A stretch of DNA of 64,000 nt from positions 62,001-126,000 of the forward strand of contig NZ_JAOARI010000002.1 of the NCBI RefSeq assembly GCF_025210605.1, given 5' to 3'. A program made the position numbers and the translations under genes. Shown piece after piece: positions 8,325 to 18,748 of this stretch. Source of the stretch: Halodesulfovibrio sp. (lineage in GTDB: Bacteria; Desulfobacterota; Desulfovibrionia; Desulfovibrionales; Desulfovibrionaceae). The notes beneath the pieces were generated by a model. It did no database searches. It had not been told where the DNA came from and saw nothing but the letters and a program-made list of their open reading frames with translations. Positions within the stretch are counted from its first letter, which is position 1. Every line of letters begins with the position of its first letter.

Positions 8325-9323
8325 ATGCAATCTCGGCAATTGATGAAACAACGTTGGCTTGGCTGTCATAACGCTATGCGCAAATTCTTTTTTTTTTCGT
8401 TTTGTGCGGCTGTGTGCATTTTTGGCTACCTAGCCTTTAAATCGCTCACCACCGAACCAACCAAAACACCGATACAAGCGATTGCGAGGGAAGAAGTTCC
8501 TGCTGCTAAGCCAGAACAAATGACGTCCGTATTTGTGACACGTCAGGATATTCCATATGGAGCGTTCATTTCAAGACGGCATCTTAGCAAGGTAAACGTG
8601 CCAGTCTCTTCGGATGCAAGCATCAACGGAGTTACGTCGTTTGAAGGACTTGCCGGAACAATTGCCGCAGAACCAATTTCTGCAAATCAGCTTCTTGAAC
8701 GTGCGCAAATTGTGGCACCAGACGAAGCTGGCTTTATGGCAATTGCTATCCGCACAGGGCATCGCGGAATCAGTATTCCGATCTGGCGAGAAGGAACCAG
8801 TGCAGCAATTTACCGCCCGGGCGACATCGTTGACCTTGCTCTTATTGCGACGTTTCCTGACCGCAACGAATTTGAAGCATATCAAGAAGCAAACGGTAAA
8901 CGCACTCCAGCAATGCTGAAGGATATAACGGCAACCTTGCTCACACAGCATGCCCGTATCCTCGCTGTTGGCAGTAGTAAAAAACCGACGTTGGATGAAA
9001 ACGAAAGCGGCTCTTTTTCCTCACAAATTCCTATGGTTTTGGAAATACGAGACACCGACGCAGAAAAAGTCACGCTTGCAGCAGGAATTGGCAAAATTAT
9101 GCTCCTCATGCGTGGCGCAAATGCTAACGACCTTGCGAGCAAAAAACAGCATACAACAGCAGAACAACTCTTCCCGCAGTTCAAAAATCTGGGACCGACT
9201 CGCGGCACAACCATTTTGCGTGGTTCCCTGAAAGATGTTGAAGGCTACCCGCTTAATGACAACAGCAAGCAGGAAGAAAAAGAAGAAAGCACAAATAACG
9301 AACAGAGTAACTCCAATGAATAA
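8325..9323 (+). CDS. cpaB: Tad pilus assembly protein CpaB/RcpC
   Basis: A 332-residue periplasmic pilus assembly protein. An N-terminal membrane anchor (FFFFSFCAAVCIFGYLAF near residue 20-38) is followed by a SAF-like domain (FVTRQDIPYGAFISRRHL...ANQLLERAQI) typical of CpaB/FlgA, then a second domain (RPGDIVDLALI...TLLTQHARILAVG). CpaB is thought to stabilise the secretin in the envelope. No strong ribosome-binding site supports the first ATG; ATGs at 8343 and 8376 are alternatives. Its end overlaps the start of cpaC. Confidence 0.88.
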   Translation: MQSRQLMKQRWLGCHNAMRKFFFFSFCAAVCIFGYLAFKSLTTEPTKTPIQAIAREEVPAAKPEQMTSVFVTRQDIPYGAFISRRHLSKVNVPVSSDASINGVTSFEGLAGTIAAEPISANQLLERAQIVAPDEAGFMAIAIRTGHRGISIPIWREGTSAAIYRPGDIVDLALIATFPDRNEFEAYQEANGKRTPAMLKDITATLLTQHARILAVGSSKKPTLDENESGSFSSQIPMVLEIRDTDAEKVTLAAGIGKIMLLMRGANANDLASKKQHTTAEQLFPQFKNLGPTRGTTILRGSLKDVEGYPLNDNSKQEEKEESTNNEQSNSNE

Positions 9324-10650
9324 AAAATATTTTACTATTGTCTTTACTACTCTGTTGCTTTTTGCTGCCACCATTGCTCAGGCAAGAACCGTAACAATTC
9401 CTGTCGGCACAGGACAGCTTGTCAGCCTGCATGTTCCAGCTAAAACCGTTATGATTGCTAATCCTTCCATTGCCGACCTTCAGTTACCGTCACCTTCAAC
9501 TATGTTTCTTTTCGCAAATAAGGCGGGCAAGACTACTGCGTACGCTCTTGACGAAAATGGACATATTATCAGCAAAATCAATATCGTGGCTAGCCATGAC
9601 ATTGACGGCTTTCTTTCTACAGTAAAAAAAGAACTGCCCCACAGCTGTATCACCGCCAGAACATTACGTGGTAAATTGTACGTTTCAGGCACGGTTGCCA
9701 CACCGCAAGAAGCAGACATGGTTTCTTTAATCGCAAACAGCTACGAACCTAATGCTAAAAATATCGTAATTCAATACGGTGTCACTATGCCTACGCAAGT
9801 AAACATCAAGGTTCGCTTTGCAGAGGTGTCGCGCAATGCCACAGAAAAACTTGGGCTGAACTGGGACTCACTGGGTTCTATTTCTGCATCAACACTTTTC
9901 ACAGGCAACTTTGGTTCCGCTAAAACTGCAATGGGTAGCAACTTGGGCTTCTCATTCACTATCAGTCAGGATGCCATTTTCAACGCGCTGAGCGGCGACG
10001 GTCTGCTAACGACACTTGCAGAACCAAACCTTACGGTTCTTTCCGGCAAGAAAGCTACATTCAACGCCGGTGGTCAGGTTCCTGTCTCAATTCCTGTTGC
10101 TGCTAACCAGCCTGCACAGATTGAATACAAAGATTTTGGTGTACTGCTCTCTGTGGAACCAACAATTCTTTCATCAGGTCGAATCAGCCTGCATGTGCAG
10201 CCAGAAGTAAGCCGCGTTGTCGCGTCTTCTCCAGAAATGAGTGGAGCATTTACCTTCACACGAAATAGTGCAGATACCTACGTGGAACTTGCAGACGGGC
10301 AAAGCTTTGTTTTAGCCGGACTGTTTAAAAATCGCGAAAACAACCTAGCCAACCGCTTCCCGTTTCTCGGTGATATTCCTGTGCTTGGTGCTCTTTTCCG
10401 CTCCACGCAATACCAGAAAGAAGAAACAGAGCTGGTCATTATCTGCACAGTTAATCTTGTGAAGCCGGGGCTTGAAAAAGATTACACGCTGCCTACTGAC
10501 GGTGTTCTTACTGCTCCGCCATTTGAGCGTCTCCTGTTTGGAAGATTACAAAAACGGGTTGCGCCAAATGCACAGAATTCCGTAACGACTACCCCACTTG
10601 AATCTCTTCCTTCCCGTCCGTTAGAAGGAAAAGCAGGCTTTTATTTTTAA
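9316..10650 (+). CDS. cpaC: Tad secretin CpaC/RcpA
   Basis: Outer-membrane secretin through which the Flp pilus passes. The ATG at 9316 gives a 444-residue protein with a Sec signal peptide ending IAQA; longer in-frame starts lack one. An N-terminal BON/secretin-N region (LHVPAKTVMIANPSIADLQL) is followed by the C-terminal secretin domain with LNWDSLG, LAEPNLTVLSGKKATFNAGGQVPV and the conserved end ...FPFLGDIPVLGALFRS. It overlaps cpaB by 8 bases and precedes cpaD by one base. Confidence 0.93.
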   Translation: MNKKYFTIVFTTLLLFAATIAQARTVTIPVGTGQLVSLHVPAKTVMIANPSIADLQLPSPSTMFLFANKAGKTTAYALDENGHIISKINIVASHDIDGFLSTVKKELPHSCITARTLRGKLYVSGTVATPQEADMVSLIANSYEPNAKNIVIQYGVTMPTQVNIKVRFAEVSRNATEKLGLNWDSLGSISASTLFTGNFGSAKTAMGSNLGFSFTISQDAIFNALSGDGLLTTLAEPNLTVLSGKKATFNAGGQVPVSIPVAANQPAQIEYKDFGVLLSVEPTILSSGRISLHVQPEVSRVVASSPEMSGAFTFTRNSADTYVELADGQSFVLAGLFKNRENNLANRFPFLGDIPVLGALFRSTQYQKEETELVIICTVNLVKPGLEKDYTLPTDGVLTAPPFERLLFGRLQKRVAPNAQNSVTTTPLESLPSRPLEGKAGFYF

Positions 10651-10651
10651 C

Positions 10652-11311
10652 ATGCGAGAATCTGGAATGCACAATATACTCACAATCCTGCTGACCGGTA
10701 TGCTCTTGTTCGCAACCGGATGCACAAAGACCTACACTGATACAATGAGCAGTGCCCAATACAGATCTGCTCTTGTGGCATATTCTCTTGCACTACCGAC
10801 AAAAACAATTACCTCACAGGCAGTGCTTCAAGCAACGGTTCAGAATTTTGCTAATAAACACAGTGATATTTCCAAACCCGTATTTATTGTTTCAACATCA
10901 ACATTACCAAACCAGATTTCTGCAACAGCAGTGCGTCAAGCGTTGCAGGCTCTATGTATTCCCGGTGCACGACTTGCGATAAAAGCGCCGGATAAACTGC
11001 TGCGCCATACAGAAATCACTCTTCAAGGCTATACGATCATTCCGCCTGCTCCTGCCACATGGGACTTCCCTTCCAAGTCATACGAACTTGCCAACTCACG
11101 CACTGTAGACGGCAGCAGCGTTAATGCAAATATCGGGGCAATGATTGCAAATCCTAAGAATAGTGCGGTTCGCCAAGAACTTGCACCTGCTGACGGGCGA
11201 TACCACACCGCGGTAATTAAACGCTACCATGGGCTCACTGTAGAAAAGTCAGGTTCATCAAACTCTGACAGCAGCGCAAATAATTCAAATAAAAAAGACG
11301 GGGACAAGTAA
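10652..11311 (+). CDS. cpaD: Tad pilus lipoprotein CpaD-like
   Basis: A 219-residue predicted lipoprotein: the signal peptide ends in the lipobox LFATGC, giving a lipidated Cys at about residue 24. Sequence is only weakly CpaD-like, but position between the secretin and the CpaE ATPase is where cpaD lies in tad loci. It probably pilots or stabilises the secretin. The C-terminus is Ser/Asn/Lys-rich. An ATG at 10667 is an alternative start and gives a more standard signal peptide. Confidence 0.7.
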   Translation: MRESGMHNILTILLTGMLLFATGCTKTYTDTMSSAQYRSALVAYSLALPTKTITSQAVLQATVQNFANKHSDISKPVFIVSTSTLPNQISATAVRQALQALCIPGARLAIKAPDKLLRHTEITLQGYTIIPPAPATWDFPSKSYELANSRTVDGSSVNANIGAMIANPKNSAVRQELAPADGRYHTAVIKRYHGLTVEKSGSSNSDSSANNSNKKDGDK

Positions 11312-11312
11312 C

Positions 11313-12494
11313 ATGCTTTTTTCCCGCACGACTAATCAAGTTCACACCGTTGCCGGTTTTATCAGTAATCCCCAATTAGCGGATGATATCTCGTATACGC
11401 TCTCGCTCCTTGGGTTCACTGATAATATTTTCATAAAATCCGGAACCGTCGAGGATGCCAAAGAATACTGCATCAAAACACCTTCTCCAAAGTTGCTCAT
11501 TATCGATATCAGCAAAGAGCTTGAACCGGTATTGCAACTGGATTCTCTAGCAAACCACGTAGAACCGGGTACAAAAGTTCTTGCATTCGGTACGCATAAC
11601 AACATTGATTTGTACCGCGAACTTATGAACATGGGTATTTCAGATTATCTGTCATTCCCTGTTGATAATGGACTATTGGAACGCACCATCAAATGCGCTC
11701 TTTCATTATCTACAAACGACAGAAAAAGTTCTGGAAGACTTGTACCAATCATCGGCACAAAGGGCGGGTGTGGTGTTTCAACGGTAACTGCAAGCCTCGG
11801 CAGCTTACTTTCCAGTAAATATGGCTGTCGCACAGTTATCGCAGATTTAGACAGACACTGCGGTGACTTGGACATGCTGCTCAACACAAAAGCGGCAAAC
11901 ACCTTGGATATGCTGCTCACCGATGAACAACGTGCGCGGACAATGCTCGTGGATCACGCCACAGACGCGGTTTCAAAAAATCTCTCTTTGCTGAAAAGCA
12001 ATCTTGGCTTTGAAACTCCTAATGCGCCAGTATCTACAAATGCGCTTACTGCATTGAACGAAAAGCTCTGTGAACACCACAATTTTGTACTATGGGACAC
12101 ACCGCTGCACAGTCTGGGAACACCAGCTGTTCAGGAGATGCTTGGCATGGCTGACATAGCCGTTGTTGTTTTCACTCCTACAGTTTCTTCGGCACGGGGC
12201 TTAAAAGAAGTTCTTTCAATGGTGAAAAAAACTGGCAGTGCAAGAACGATTGTATGCGTCAACCGCATCCACCCGACTGCTGTTGAAAACATCAAGCTTA
12301 CTGATCTCAAAAAACTTACCGGACAAGAAATAGACATTATTCTTCCGCATAGCCCCAAAGCAGCTGTGCTGGCTGCTGACACCGGAAAGTTTGTTAAAGG
12401 TAAATTGGGAACTTCATTAGACTCTTTAGCATGTAAACTTATTGGCAGACGCCACAAAAGCGGGTTGATAGCCCGTCTTAAAAAACGAGCTTAG
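11313..12494 (+). CDS. cpaE: Tad localisation ATPase CpaE/TadZ
   Basis: A 393-residue protein with an N-terminal receiver-like domain (residues ~5-125, without a complete phospho-acceptor set) and a C-terminal ParA/MinD-type ATPase. The deviant Walker A loop KGGCGVST near residue 151 and IADLDRHCGDLDMLL are clear. TadZ/CpaE proteins place the pilus machine at a pole or focus. One base separates it from cpaD and three from cpaF. Confidence 0.92.
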   Translation: MLFSRTTNQVHTVAGFISNPQLADDISYTLSLLGFTDNIFIKSGTVEDAKEYCIKTPSPKLLIIDISKELEPVLQLDSLANHVEPGTKVLAFGTHNNIDLYRELMNMGISDYLSFPVDNGLLERTIKCALSLSTNDRKSSGRLVPIIGTKGGCGVSTVTASLGSLLSSKYGCRTVIADLDRHCGDLDMLLNTKAANTLDMLLTDEQRARTMLVDHATDAVSKNLSLLKSNLGFETPNAPVSTNALTALNEKLCEHHNFVLWDTPLHSLGTPAVQEMLGMADIAVVVFTPTVSSARGLKEVLSMVKKTGSARTIVCVNRIHPTAVENIKLTDLKKLTGQEIDIILPHSPKAAVLAADTGKFVKGKLGTSLDSLACKLIGRRHKSGLIARLKKRA

Positions 12495-12497
12495 TGT

Positions 12498-13889
12498 ATG
12501 TTTGGTCGAAAACAACAACGCAGTAGTACGCGCGACCTTCAACAACCGGTTGCTGCCACAATTCCACCAGTAGTGCCTCAGCAACCACGCAATGTTGATG
12601 AACATTCGGTACAGCAACCAGCTACGTCTAAAGAACAGCTGGAGCAGCTAGGAAACCTACGCAAAACTGCACTTGATCGCATTGATGCTTCTGTTGCTGC
12701 GCAACTCACCCACGATGAGCTTGAGAACCAAGTCCACCGTGCTCTTGAAAAAGTTGCCAAGGAGCAAGGATACCCTCTTGCAGCAACCGAGCTGCAACGA
12801 CTTGTTAGCAGTATTCTTGATGACATGACCGGTCTTGGGCCTATCCAGCAACTTCTCAATGATGAAGCAATAACGGATATTATGGTCAACGGCCCAGATC
12901 AGGTATTTGTTGAACGACACGGAAAATTAGAACTTTCCAATGTTACGTTCCGCGACAACACACACGTTCAGCATGTGGCTCAGCGTATTGCCAGCACTGT
13001 GGGCAGACGTATTGACGAATCCAGCCCGATGGTTGACGCACGCCTGCTGGATGGCAGCCGTGTAAACATCATCGCGCCTCCGCTTGCTCTTGGCGGCACA
13101 TGTATTTCTATCCGTAAATTTTCTAAGGATGCTATTTCGCTCGAAGGTATGGTGCAACACACTAGTCTTTCAGCTCAAATGGCGTCATTGCTCCAAGTTG
13201 CAGCAGAATGCAGGCTCAACATACTGGTTTCCGGTGGTACGGGTGCAGGTAAAACGACTCTGCTCAATGCTATGTCACAGCTTATTTCGCCTGACGAGCG
13301 CATTGTTACTATTGAGGATGCCGCAGAACTTCGCCTGTTACAGCCACATGTTGTTACACTGGAGACAAGACCGCCTTCCACAGAAGGCACAGCAGAGGTC
13401 ACCTTGCGGGACTTGCTCATCAACTCTCTGCGTATGCGCCCTGACAGAATTATTGTCGGTGAGGTTCGTGGCGCAGAAGCATTCGAAATGATGCAGGCAA
13501 TGAACACAGGGCACGACGGTTCTATGTCCACACTCCATGCAAACTCCCCTAAAGATGCCCTGCTGCGTCTTGAGAATATGCTATTGCTCAACGCAACTCA
13601 GGTTCCTGTAAGTGCGTTACGAAGACAAATTGCAAGTGCCGTGAATATAATCGTTCAAGTTGAACGCATGCGCGACGGGGTACGTCGCATTGTTTCAATC
13701 ACAGAAATAACAGGTGTGGAAAACGATACGATCGTAACGCAGGAGCTTTTCACATTTCAGCAAGAAAAAACAACAAAGCCCGGTGAAGTGTCCGGCTCTT
13801 TTACTCCATGCAGTGCCCGTCCTATGTTTACCGAAAAAGCGGCGTTCTTCGGGCTTGAGCAAAAACTTGCGAATGCACTCGGAGTATAG
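12498..13889 (+). CDS. cpaF: Tad secretion ATPase CpaF/TadA
   Basis: Hexameric ATPase that powers Flp pilus extension (and retraction in studied tad systems). 463 residues with Walker [17 protein letters not shown] near residue 243, an Asp box EDAAELRL, Walker [19 protein letters not shown] and a His box [15 protein letters not shown]. The N-terminal ~80 residues are Gln/Pro-rich and then helical, as in other CpaF. It works with TadB and TadC encoded directly downstream. Confidence 0.95.
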   Translation: MFGRKQQRSSTRDLQQPVAATIPPVVPQQPRNVDEHSVQQPATSKEQLEQLGNLRKTALDRIDASVAAQLTHDELENQVHRALEKVAKEQGYPLAATELQRLVSSILDDMTGLGPIQQLLNDEAITDIMVNGPDQVFVERHGKLELSNVTFRDNTHVQHVAQRIASTVGRRIDESSPMVDARLLDGSRVNIIAPPLALGGTCISIRKFSKDAISLEGMVQHTSLSAQMASLLQVAAECRLNILVSGGTGAGKTTLLNAMSQLISPDERIVTIEDAAELRLLQPHVVTLETRPPSTEGTAEVTLRDLLINSLRMRPDRIIVGEVRGAEAFEMMQAMNTGHDGSMSTLHANSPKDALLRLENMLLLNATQVPVSALRRQIASAVNIIVQVERMRDGVRRIVSITEITGVENDTIVTQELFTFQQEKTTKPGEVSGSFTPCSARPMFTEKAAFFGLEQKLANALGV

Positions 13890-13891
13890 CC

Positions 13892-14824
13892 ATGACATTT
13901 GCTTTACTGACTTCCGGTTGCATCACACTTTTGCTGGGTGGCGCGCTCATTTTTACATCTGACGGTTCAGGAAACAAACTGGCTGCCCGTCGGCTCAATG
14001 CTGTCTTTGGTTCTGCCCATCAAAAGGAAGATAATAATAAGCAGGCTTTTGCGGATACAGAAACCACAAACCGGAGACAACTTCTCTGGCTTACAATCCG
14101 TGACAGAGCAAGTGGTGTCGGCGGCATACGTGCCTTGCTGCCTGTCTGCCTGCTGGCAATTCTTTGTGGCGGAATATCACACTTTTTTACCACACAGTAT
14201 GGACAACTGGTGGCATGCGGTGCTGGCGTTACTGTAACTGGCGGAGTTCTCCTGTGTGGATACAACTACAAACTTCACTTAATGCGTAAGCAGTTCGATC
14301 AAAACTTACCGCTTGCGATTGATCTTGTCGTGCGCGCTGTTTCAGCAGGTGTTGCATTACCTGCATCGTTTGAACATGTGGCAGAAAGCATTACAGGGGC
14401 AGTTGGTAAAGAATTTCAAGTGATGCATGACTCTATCAAAATCGGCATGCCAATCAGAAGTGCTCTTGAACAGGCGGTTCGACGTATTCCATCTGCTGAA
14501 TTCAACTATTTTGCCATCATTCTGGGTCTTAACATCGAGACAGGCGGCAAGCTTTCTGAGTCATTGGGTAACCTTAGTGACAAGCTCCGTTCACGCAGGC
14601 ATATGGAGCGCAAAGTACAAGCTCTCACTGCCGAACCTAGAATGTCTGCCATCATTGTTTCTTTCTTTCCTCCTGTGTTTTTAGGGCTGCTCTACATGCT
14701 GAATAAGAAACAATTCTTTTTTCTTTTTACTGACAGCACAGGCAAAACACTTCTCGGCTACGCAATGGCTAGCGTCTTAATAGGTCTGCTCCAAATATAC
14801 CGCATGACGAGGATATCAGCATAA
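13892..14824 (+). CDS. tadB: Tad inner-membrane platform protein TadB
   Basis: T2SS-F family platform protein, 310 residues. Hydrophobic segments lie near residues 1-25, 82-130 and 258-305. The central cytoplasmic T2SSF domain contains FDQNLPLAIDLVVRAVSAGVALPASFEHVA and GGKLSESLGNLSDKLRSR, both diagnostic. It is coupled to tadC through overlapping stop and start codons (14824). Confidence 0.92.
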   Translation: MTFALLTSGCITLLLGGALIFTSDGSGNKLAARRLNAVFGSAHQKEDNNKQAFADTETTNRRQLLWLTIRDRASGVGGIRALLPVCLLAILCGGISHFFTTQYGQLVACGAGVTVTGGVLLCGYNYKLHLMRKQFDQNLPLAIDLVVRAVSAGVALPASFEHVAESITGAVGKEFQVMHDSIKIGMPIRSALEQAVRRIPSAEFNYFAIILGLNIETGGKLSESLGNLSDKLRSRRHMERKVQALTAEPRMSAIIVSFFPPVFLGLLYMLNKKQFFFLFTDSTGKTLLGYAMASVLIGLLQIYRMTRISA

Positions 14825-15747
14825 TGAATCGAGATATTATACAAAATATGCTGTTGCAGCACTCTGACGTGACATTCTCGTTGCTGGGGATATCGTTGGC
14901 GGGGTTAGTCATGCTTGCATGGGATACACACTCTTCCCGCTCGGATTTCTTTTATCAGAAACTCAGAAGCGCAATGGATATTCCACAATCTGCTTCTTCG
15001 CAGTGGCTGAGTGAGACTGCTTCTATTCTTCCAACCCTGCTTTTAGGTCAATCCGGTAAACGAAAGATGTCTGAACTCCTTGTTTCCGCAGGATTCAGGA
15101 GCCGAAAATCTCTCGTTTTACTGGCGGTTGCCAAATGGTTGCTCGGATTATGCGGTGCGGCTTCTATCCTTTGGTACATTGGCAAAGGATTTACTCTGCA
15201 AACAGTGGCATTCAGTACATTTGGTTTTGTGTTCGGCAGTTCTTTACCAGAACGCTGGCTGACCTCACGGGCAAAAAAAATCCAACGTGAAATTGTCAGT
15301 TCTATTCCAGATGCTCTCGACCTGCTCGTGGCGTGCGTTGAAGCTGGTTTGACTTTGGATAAAGCCATTGAACGTGTGGGAAACGAAATTCGTACCGTCG
15401 CACCTGCTTTATCAGAAGAACTTACGATCACCCACTCAGAACTGTTGGTTACCGGAGACAGAAAAAAAGCGCTCACCAATCTGGCAGCGCGAGTCAAAAT
15501 TCAGGAACTGGAAAACATGGCGTATACGCTTGCTCAATCCGATAGATACGGAACTCCAATCGGTAAACCACTTCGCGGCATTGCTTCAGAAAGCCGAACC
15601 AACCGCCTACTTGAACTGGAAGAGCACATAGGAAAACTCCCCGCTAAAATGAGTCTTCCTCTTGTAGGGTTTGTACTCTTTCCACTGGTAATCTTAATGG
15701 TTGCCCCGCCAATTATCATGACTCTTCGCATTCTGGGAGGAAAATAG
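14824..15747 (+). CDS. tadC: Tad inner-membrane platform protein TadC
   Basis: Second T2SS-F platform protein, 307 residues. SSIPDALDLLVACVEAGLTLDKAIERVG and LAQSDRYGTPIGKPLRGIASESR match the TadC half of the pair, flanked by hydrophobic segments and a C-terminal hairpin of membrane helices (LPLVGFVLFPLVILMVAPPII). It starts one base before the tadB stop ends. Confidence 0.92.
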   Translation: MNRDIIQNMLLQHSDVTFSLLGISLAGLVMLAWDTHSSRSDFFYQKLRSAMDIPQSASSQWLSETASILPTLLLGQSGKRKMSELLVSAGFRSRKSLVLLAVAKWLLGLCGAASILWYIGKGFTLQTVAFSTFGFVFGSSLPERWLTSRAKKIQREIVSSIPDALDLLVACVEAGLTLDKAIERVGNEIRTVAPALSEELTITHSELLVTGDRKKALTNLAARVKIQELENMAYTLAQSDRYGTPIGKPLRGIASESRTNRLLELEEHIGKLPAKMSLPLVGFVLFPLVILMVAPPIIMTLRILGGK

Positions 15748-15749
15748 CC

Positions 15750-16499
15750 ATGCGTAATATCCTAGTAATAGCCCTCTGTTTTTTGCTCGGTGCATGCAGC
15801 ACAAAGACTCAGCATATGGAAACAGCTGCACCGCAAGAAAGCAGCATAAATCTTGCGCGCATTGCCAAGAAAAATAAGCTCTATGGTGCGGCAATCCGCC
15901 TGTACAGTGAAGCACTTGAGCTGCATCCGGAAGACCCTGTGCTCCTTTTTGAACAAGGTGAAGTGTACGCATTGGCAGGACAATGCAATCGAGCAGAAAA
16001 GCAGTTTGCTGAATCCTCTATTTCACACGCAGACCCCGCAGGCATTACCAAGAGCCTTGGTCGTTGCTTTGCTAAAGAAGAAAACTTCACCAAGGCACTG
16101 AATGTTCTTTTAAAAGGCGAGCAGTACGGGGCAGATGATCCGCAATATTTGAACCTGCTGGGCACTACGTACAGCTTTTCCGGCAACACATCTCGTGGAA
16201 AAAAAGCATTGGAAAAAGCACTGGAACTTGCGCCAGACGATATGGAAATCAAAAACAACATTGCAGTCGTGCATATAATCGAAGGCAAATACGATATTGC
16301 TATCCAAAAGTTATCCCGTCTTCTGCGCCGTGGATATAACACAGCCAGAATACGCCATAACCTTGCCTTAGCGTACGGACTTGCAGACAAAACAGAGCAA
16401 GCAGAAAAAGTATACGGCATCGATTTATCCAGTGAGCAAATCAAGCAAAATTTAGCTTGGTATCGTCTGATAAAGCAGAACAAAACAACACGTAATTAA
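15750..16499 (+). CDS. tadD: TPR lipoprotein TadD
   Basis: A 249-residue predicted lipoprotein (lipobox LLGACS near residue 12-17) with several tetratricopeptide repeats, e.g. YGAAIRLYSEALELHPEDP and GKKALEKALELAPDDMEIKNNIAVVHI. TadD-type proteins are needed for pilus biogenesis and probably chaperone secretin or pseudopilin assembly. Tight spacing to tadC and tadE. Confidence 0.88.
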   Translation: MRNILVIALCFLLGACSTKTQHMETAAPQESSINLARIAKKNKLYGAAIRLYSEALELHPEDPVLLFEQGEVYALAGQCNRAEKQFAESSISHADPAGITKSLGRCFAKEENFTKALNVLLKGEQYGADDPQYLNLLGTTYSFSGNTSRGKKALEKALELAPDDMEIKNNIAVVHIIEGKYDIAIQKLSRLLRRGYNTARIRHNLALAYGLADKTEQAEKVYGIDLSSEQIKQNLAWYRLIKQNKTTRN

Positions 16500-16501
16500 T
16501 A

Positions 16502-16927
16502 ATGTTACCAAACCTTAAAAAAGCAAATGGAAGCATCACTGTTGAGATTGCCGGAACACTGGTCTTGATCTGCATTGTGCTTTTCATGGTCACCATGCTT
16601 ATCCGTCTTGTTATTGCTAAAGACATGCTGGACTACATTACTGTGCAGACATCGCAATGCATCAAATATGGCAACAACGATATGGGGTACTGCTTGCAAT
16701 CTGCTGCTTCCGAGATGACATTTATTGATTCAAGCAAGATTTCGGCAACAGTGAATTATTACGATTCATTACTCGCATACCCAAAAGCATCTGGAGTTCG
16801 CAAAGCCAAGGGTATAGCAACCGTAGACCTTTCGTATACTTTCATTCCTGAGATGACGCTGCTGAACTCTCTGTTTCCTGAACGAACTGTCATAACCTCA
16901 ACTGCTGTAGTCAGGATTGAAAAATGA
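16502..16927 (+). CDS. tadE: TadE-like pseudopilin
   Basis: A 141-residue minor pilin. The motif NG/SITVEIAGTLVLICIVLF shows a class IVb cleavage site with Glu at +5 of the mature protein and a hydrophobic helix. It is expected to be cut by the locus prepilin peptidase. It overlaps the next gene by 4 bases. Confidence 0.85.
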   Translation: MLPNLKKANGSITVEIAGTLVLICIVLFMVTMLIRLVIAKDMLDYITVQTSQCIKYGNNDMGYCLQSAASEMTFIDSSKISATVNYYDSLLAYPKASGVRKAKGIATVDLSYTFIPEMTLLNSLFPERTVITSTAVVRIEK

Positions 16928-17454
16928 CCCGACACCGTATGACACAACAAGGAGTTGCATCCATTGAAGCAGCTGGAGTTATTGCCATGGTGCTGGCAAT
17001 GGGCTTCCTGCTTTTCGATTTCTCTCAGGCTATACGCATACACAACAGAGTCGGGCAAACGGCTGCTATGCTGGCAGATGCCGCCACAACTATTGATCCA
17101 ACAGCGGATGTACCAACACTTACGGAAAACATTAACCACTTAAAGATGCTGGCAGGAAAACTAGACTCTATTCCCAAGGAACTACGGATAACTATTTTAG
17201 ACAAACCAGCAGGTAACCCTGTTACTAAACAGCAATACGGTGGTGATATATCTTCGTGTTCACCAACCACAACGCCGGAAAACGAGTTTACCCTTATTTC
17301 TCCCGCGCAGTCTGAGGACTATACATTGTATGTGGTTGAAGTTTGCTATGAAGCCCCCAACCAACCCAAGACGCCTTCTTTTGTGAAAAACATACCATCT
17401 CCATTTTCACAACTGCTTCCGGCATACGGTATTTCCCACGCAGTAGGACGATAA
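16924..17454 (+). CDS. tadF: TadF-like pseudopilin
   Basis: A 176-residue minor pilin. TQQG/VASIEAAGVIAMVLAMGFLLFDF shows the prepilin cleavage pattern with Glu at +5. It has two cysteines in the second half (SSCSPTTT and VVEVCYEA) that could form a disulfide in the periplasm. TadE/TadF assignment is by position and cleavage motif; the two families are hard to separate by eye. Confidence 0.8.
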   Translation: MTRHRMTQQGVASIEAAGVIAMVLAMGFLLFDFSQAIRIHNRVGQTAAMLADAATTIDPTADVPTLTENINHLKMLAGKLDSIPKELRITILDKPAGNPVTKQQYGGDISSCSPTTTPENEFTLISPAQSEDYTLYVVEVCYEAPNQPKTPSFVKNIPSPFSQLLPAYGISHAVGR

Positions 17455-17455
17455 T

Positions 17456-18736
17456 ATGCACCGACATACATCAAAAAAAGAACAAGGAGCCGTCTCCATA
17501 ATTGGCGTTGGGCTATTACTGACAGTTATGCTTGCAACAGGCTTCTCTCTTGATGCTCTTGAAATCATGTCAACAAAAAGCAGATTGGCACTTGCAGTAA
17601 ATAACGTCATCAGTACGGTGTATTCTTTACCTGAATCCAAATGGCTTCCTGTTGCAACAGCCCTGCTCAACAGGCACTTTCCCGAGGATACTATTTCCGT
17701 AACGGCTTCAGTGAGCAAAACCTCAAATGGCTGTGCATTGAATGCGTCAGCATCTGTGCCTTCTTTATTTATGCATAAATTTACAGACGCCGCATCCTAC
17801 ACGGTTACTGAACGGGTAAAACTCATAAGCAGCACCAGCAGCTCACTGCCGAAAAGAGAAATTGCGTTGGCTCTTGATATTAGTGGTTCAATGGATGGTG
17901 GATATTTTAATATCTTCGATGGGCACTCTACCCCTAACAGAAAGTTTACCCATCTAAAAAAAGCGGTTCACGCCTTGCTGAAGGAAGCTGATGGCGATCC
18001 TGCCTTCCGCGGTCGAGTACGCGTAAGTATGATTCCTTTTGCTGACAAGGTTAATATTGGTCGCAATAGAGCATGGGCAACAGTCCACCCTGAAAGCTCT
18101 TTTGGCGAATGTGCCCAAAGCCGATACCCTAGCTTTACTAGTTTTAATGCAAGCAACACTGCAAACCAAGCTCTGTTGCCACCTTTCACAGCGCATATTG
18201 ATTACTACAAATATATAGCACCCAACCCGTGGCTAAAACCTGTTTGCCCTAGTGCTGCATTAACTCCCCTTACAGAAAATTTTACCAAACTATTAGCTAC
18301 GATTGATCCTATGGAAACATCAGGAACGCGCTCTGGTATGACTGCTCAGGATTCAGGAGTAATATGGGCAGGTCGTACACTGCTCCCAAGCTGGGGAACA
18401 GCATGGGGATCAGGCGGTAACCCTTCAAGCTCACCTGATGTGGATAAGTACCTTGTTCTTATTACCGACGGGGCAATGGGATCACCTCCAGGAACCGACG
18501 CTACACAAATATTAGGCGGGCTATGCAGCAGACTAAAAAATGCTGGCATAACTATTAGTGTCATAGAATATCACAAGGATTCGAAAAGCAACGCATTTAA
18601 AAATTGTGCCTCACCAGGACACTACTTAACCCCTGTACCGAGCGATCCTTCCAGTGCAAAAGAATTAACTACCGCAGTTCTTAAATCTCTTGAAAAGCCT
18701 GTTGTAGAAAAAAATATCATTCTCACCGATTACTAA
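17456..18736 (+). CDS. tadG: TadG-like protein with von Willebrand A domain
   Basis: A 426-residue envelope protein. The N-terminus (KKEQGAVSIIGVGLLLTV) resembles a pseudopilin helix but lacks Glu at +5, as in many TadG proteins. A vWA domain begins near residue 137 with the MIDAS motif LALDISGSMDGG and includes YLVLITDGAMGSPPG near residue 340. It would act in pilus anchoring or adhesion at the cell surface. Only 12 bases separate it from the hydrogenase small-subunit gene, so both are probably on one transcript. Confidence 0.85.
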   Translation: MHRHTSKKEQGAVSIIGVGLLLTVMLATGFSLDALEIMSTKSRLALAVNNVISTVYSLPESKWLPVATALLNRHFPEDTISVTASVSKTSNGCALNASASVPSLFMHKFTDAASYTVTERVKLISSTSSSLPKREIALALDISGSMDGGYFNIFDGHSTPNRKFTHLKKAVHALLKEADGDPAFRGRVRVSMIPFADKVNIGRNRAWATVHPESSFGECAQSRYPSFTSFNASNTANQALLPPFTAHIDYYKYIAPNPWLKPVCPSAALTPLTENFTKLLATIDPMETSGTRSGMTAQDSGVIWAGRTLLPSWGTAWGSGGNPSSSPDVDKYLVLITDGAMGSPPGTDATQILGGLCSRLKNAGITISVIEYHKDSKSNAFKNCASPGHYLTPVPSDPSSAKELTTAVLKSLEKPVVEKNIILTDY

Positions 18737-18748
18737 AGTGGATGAACT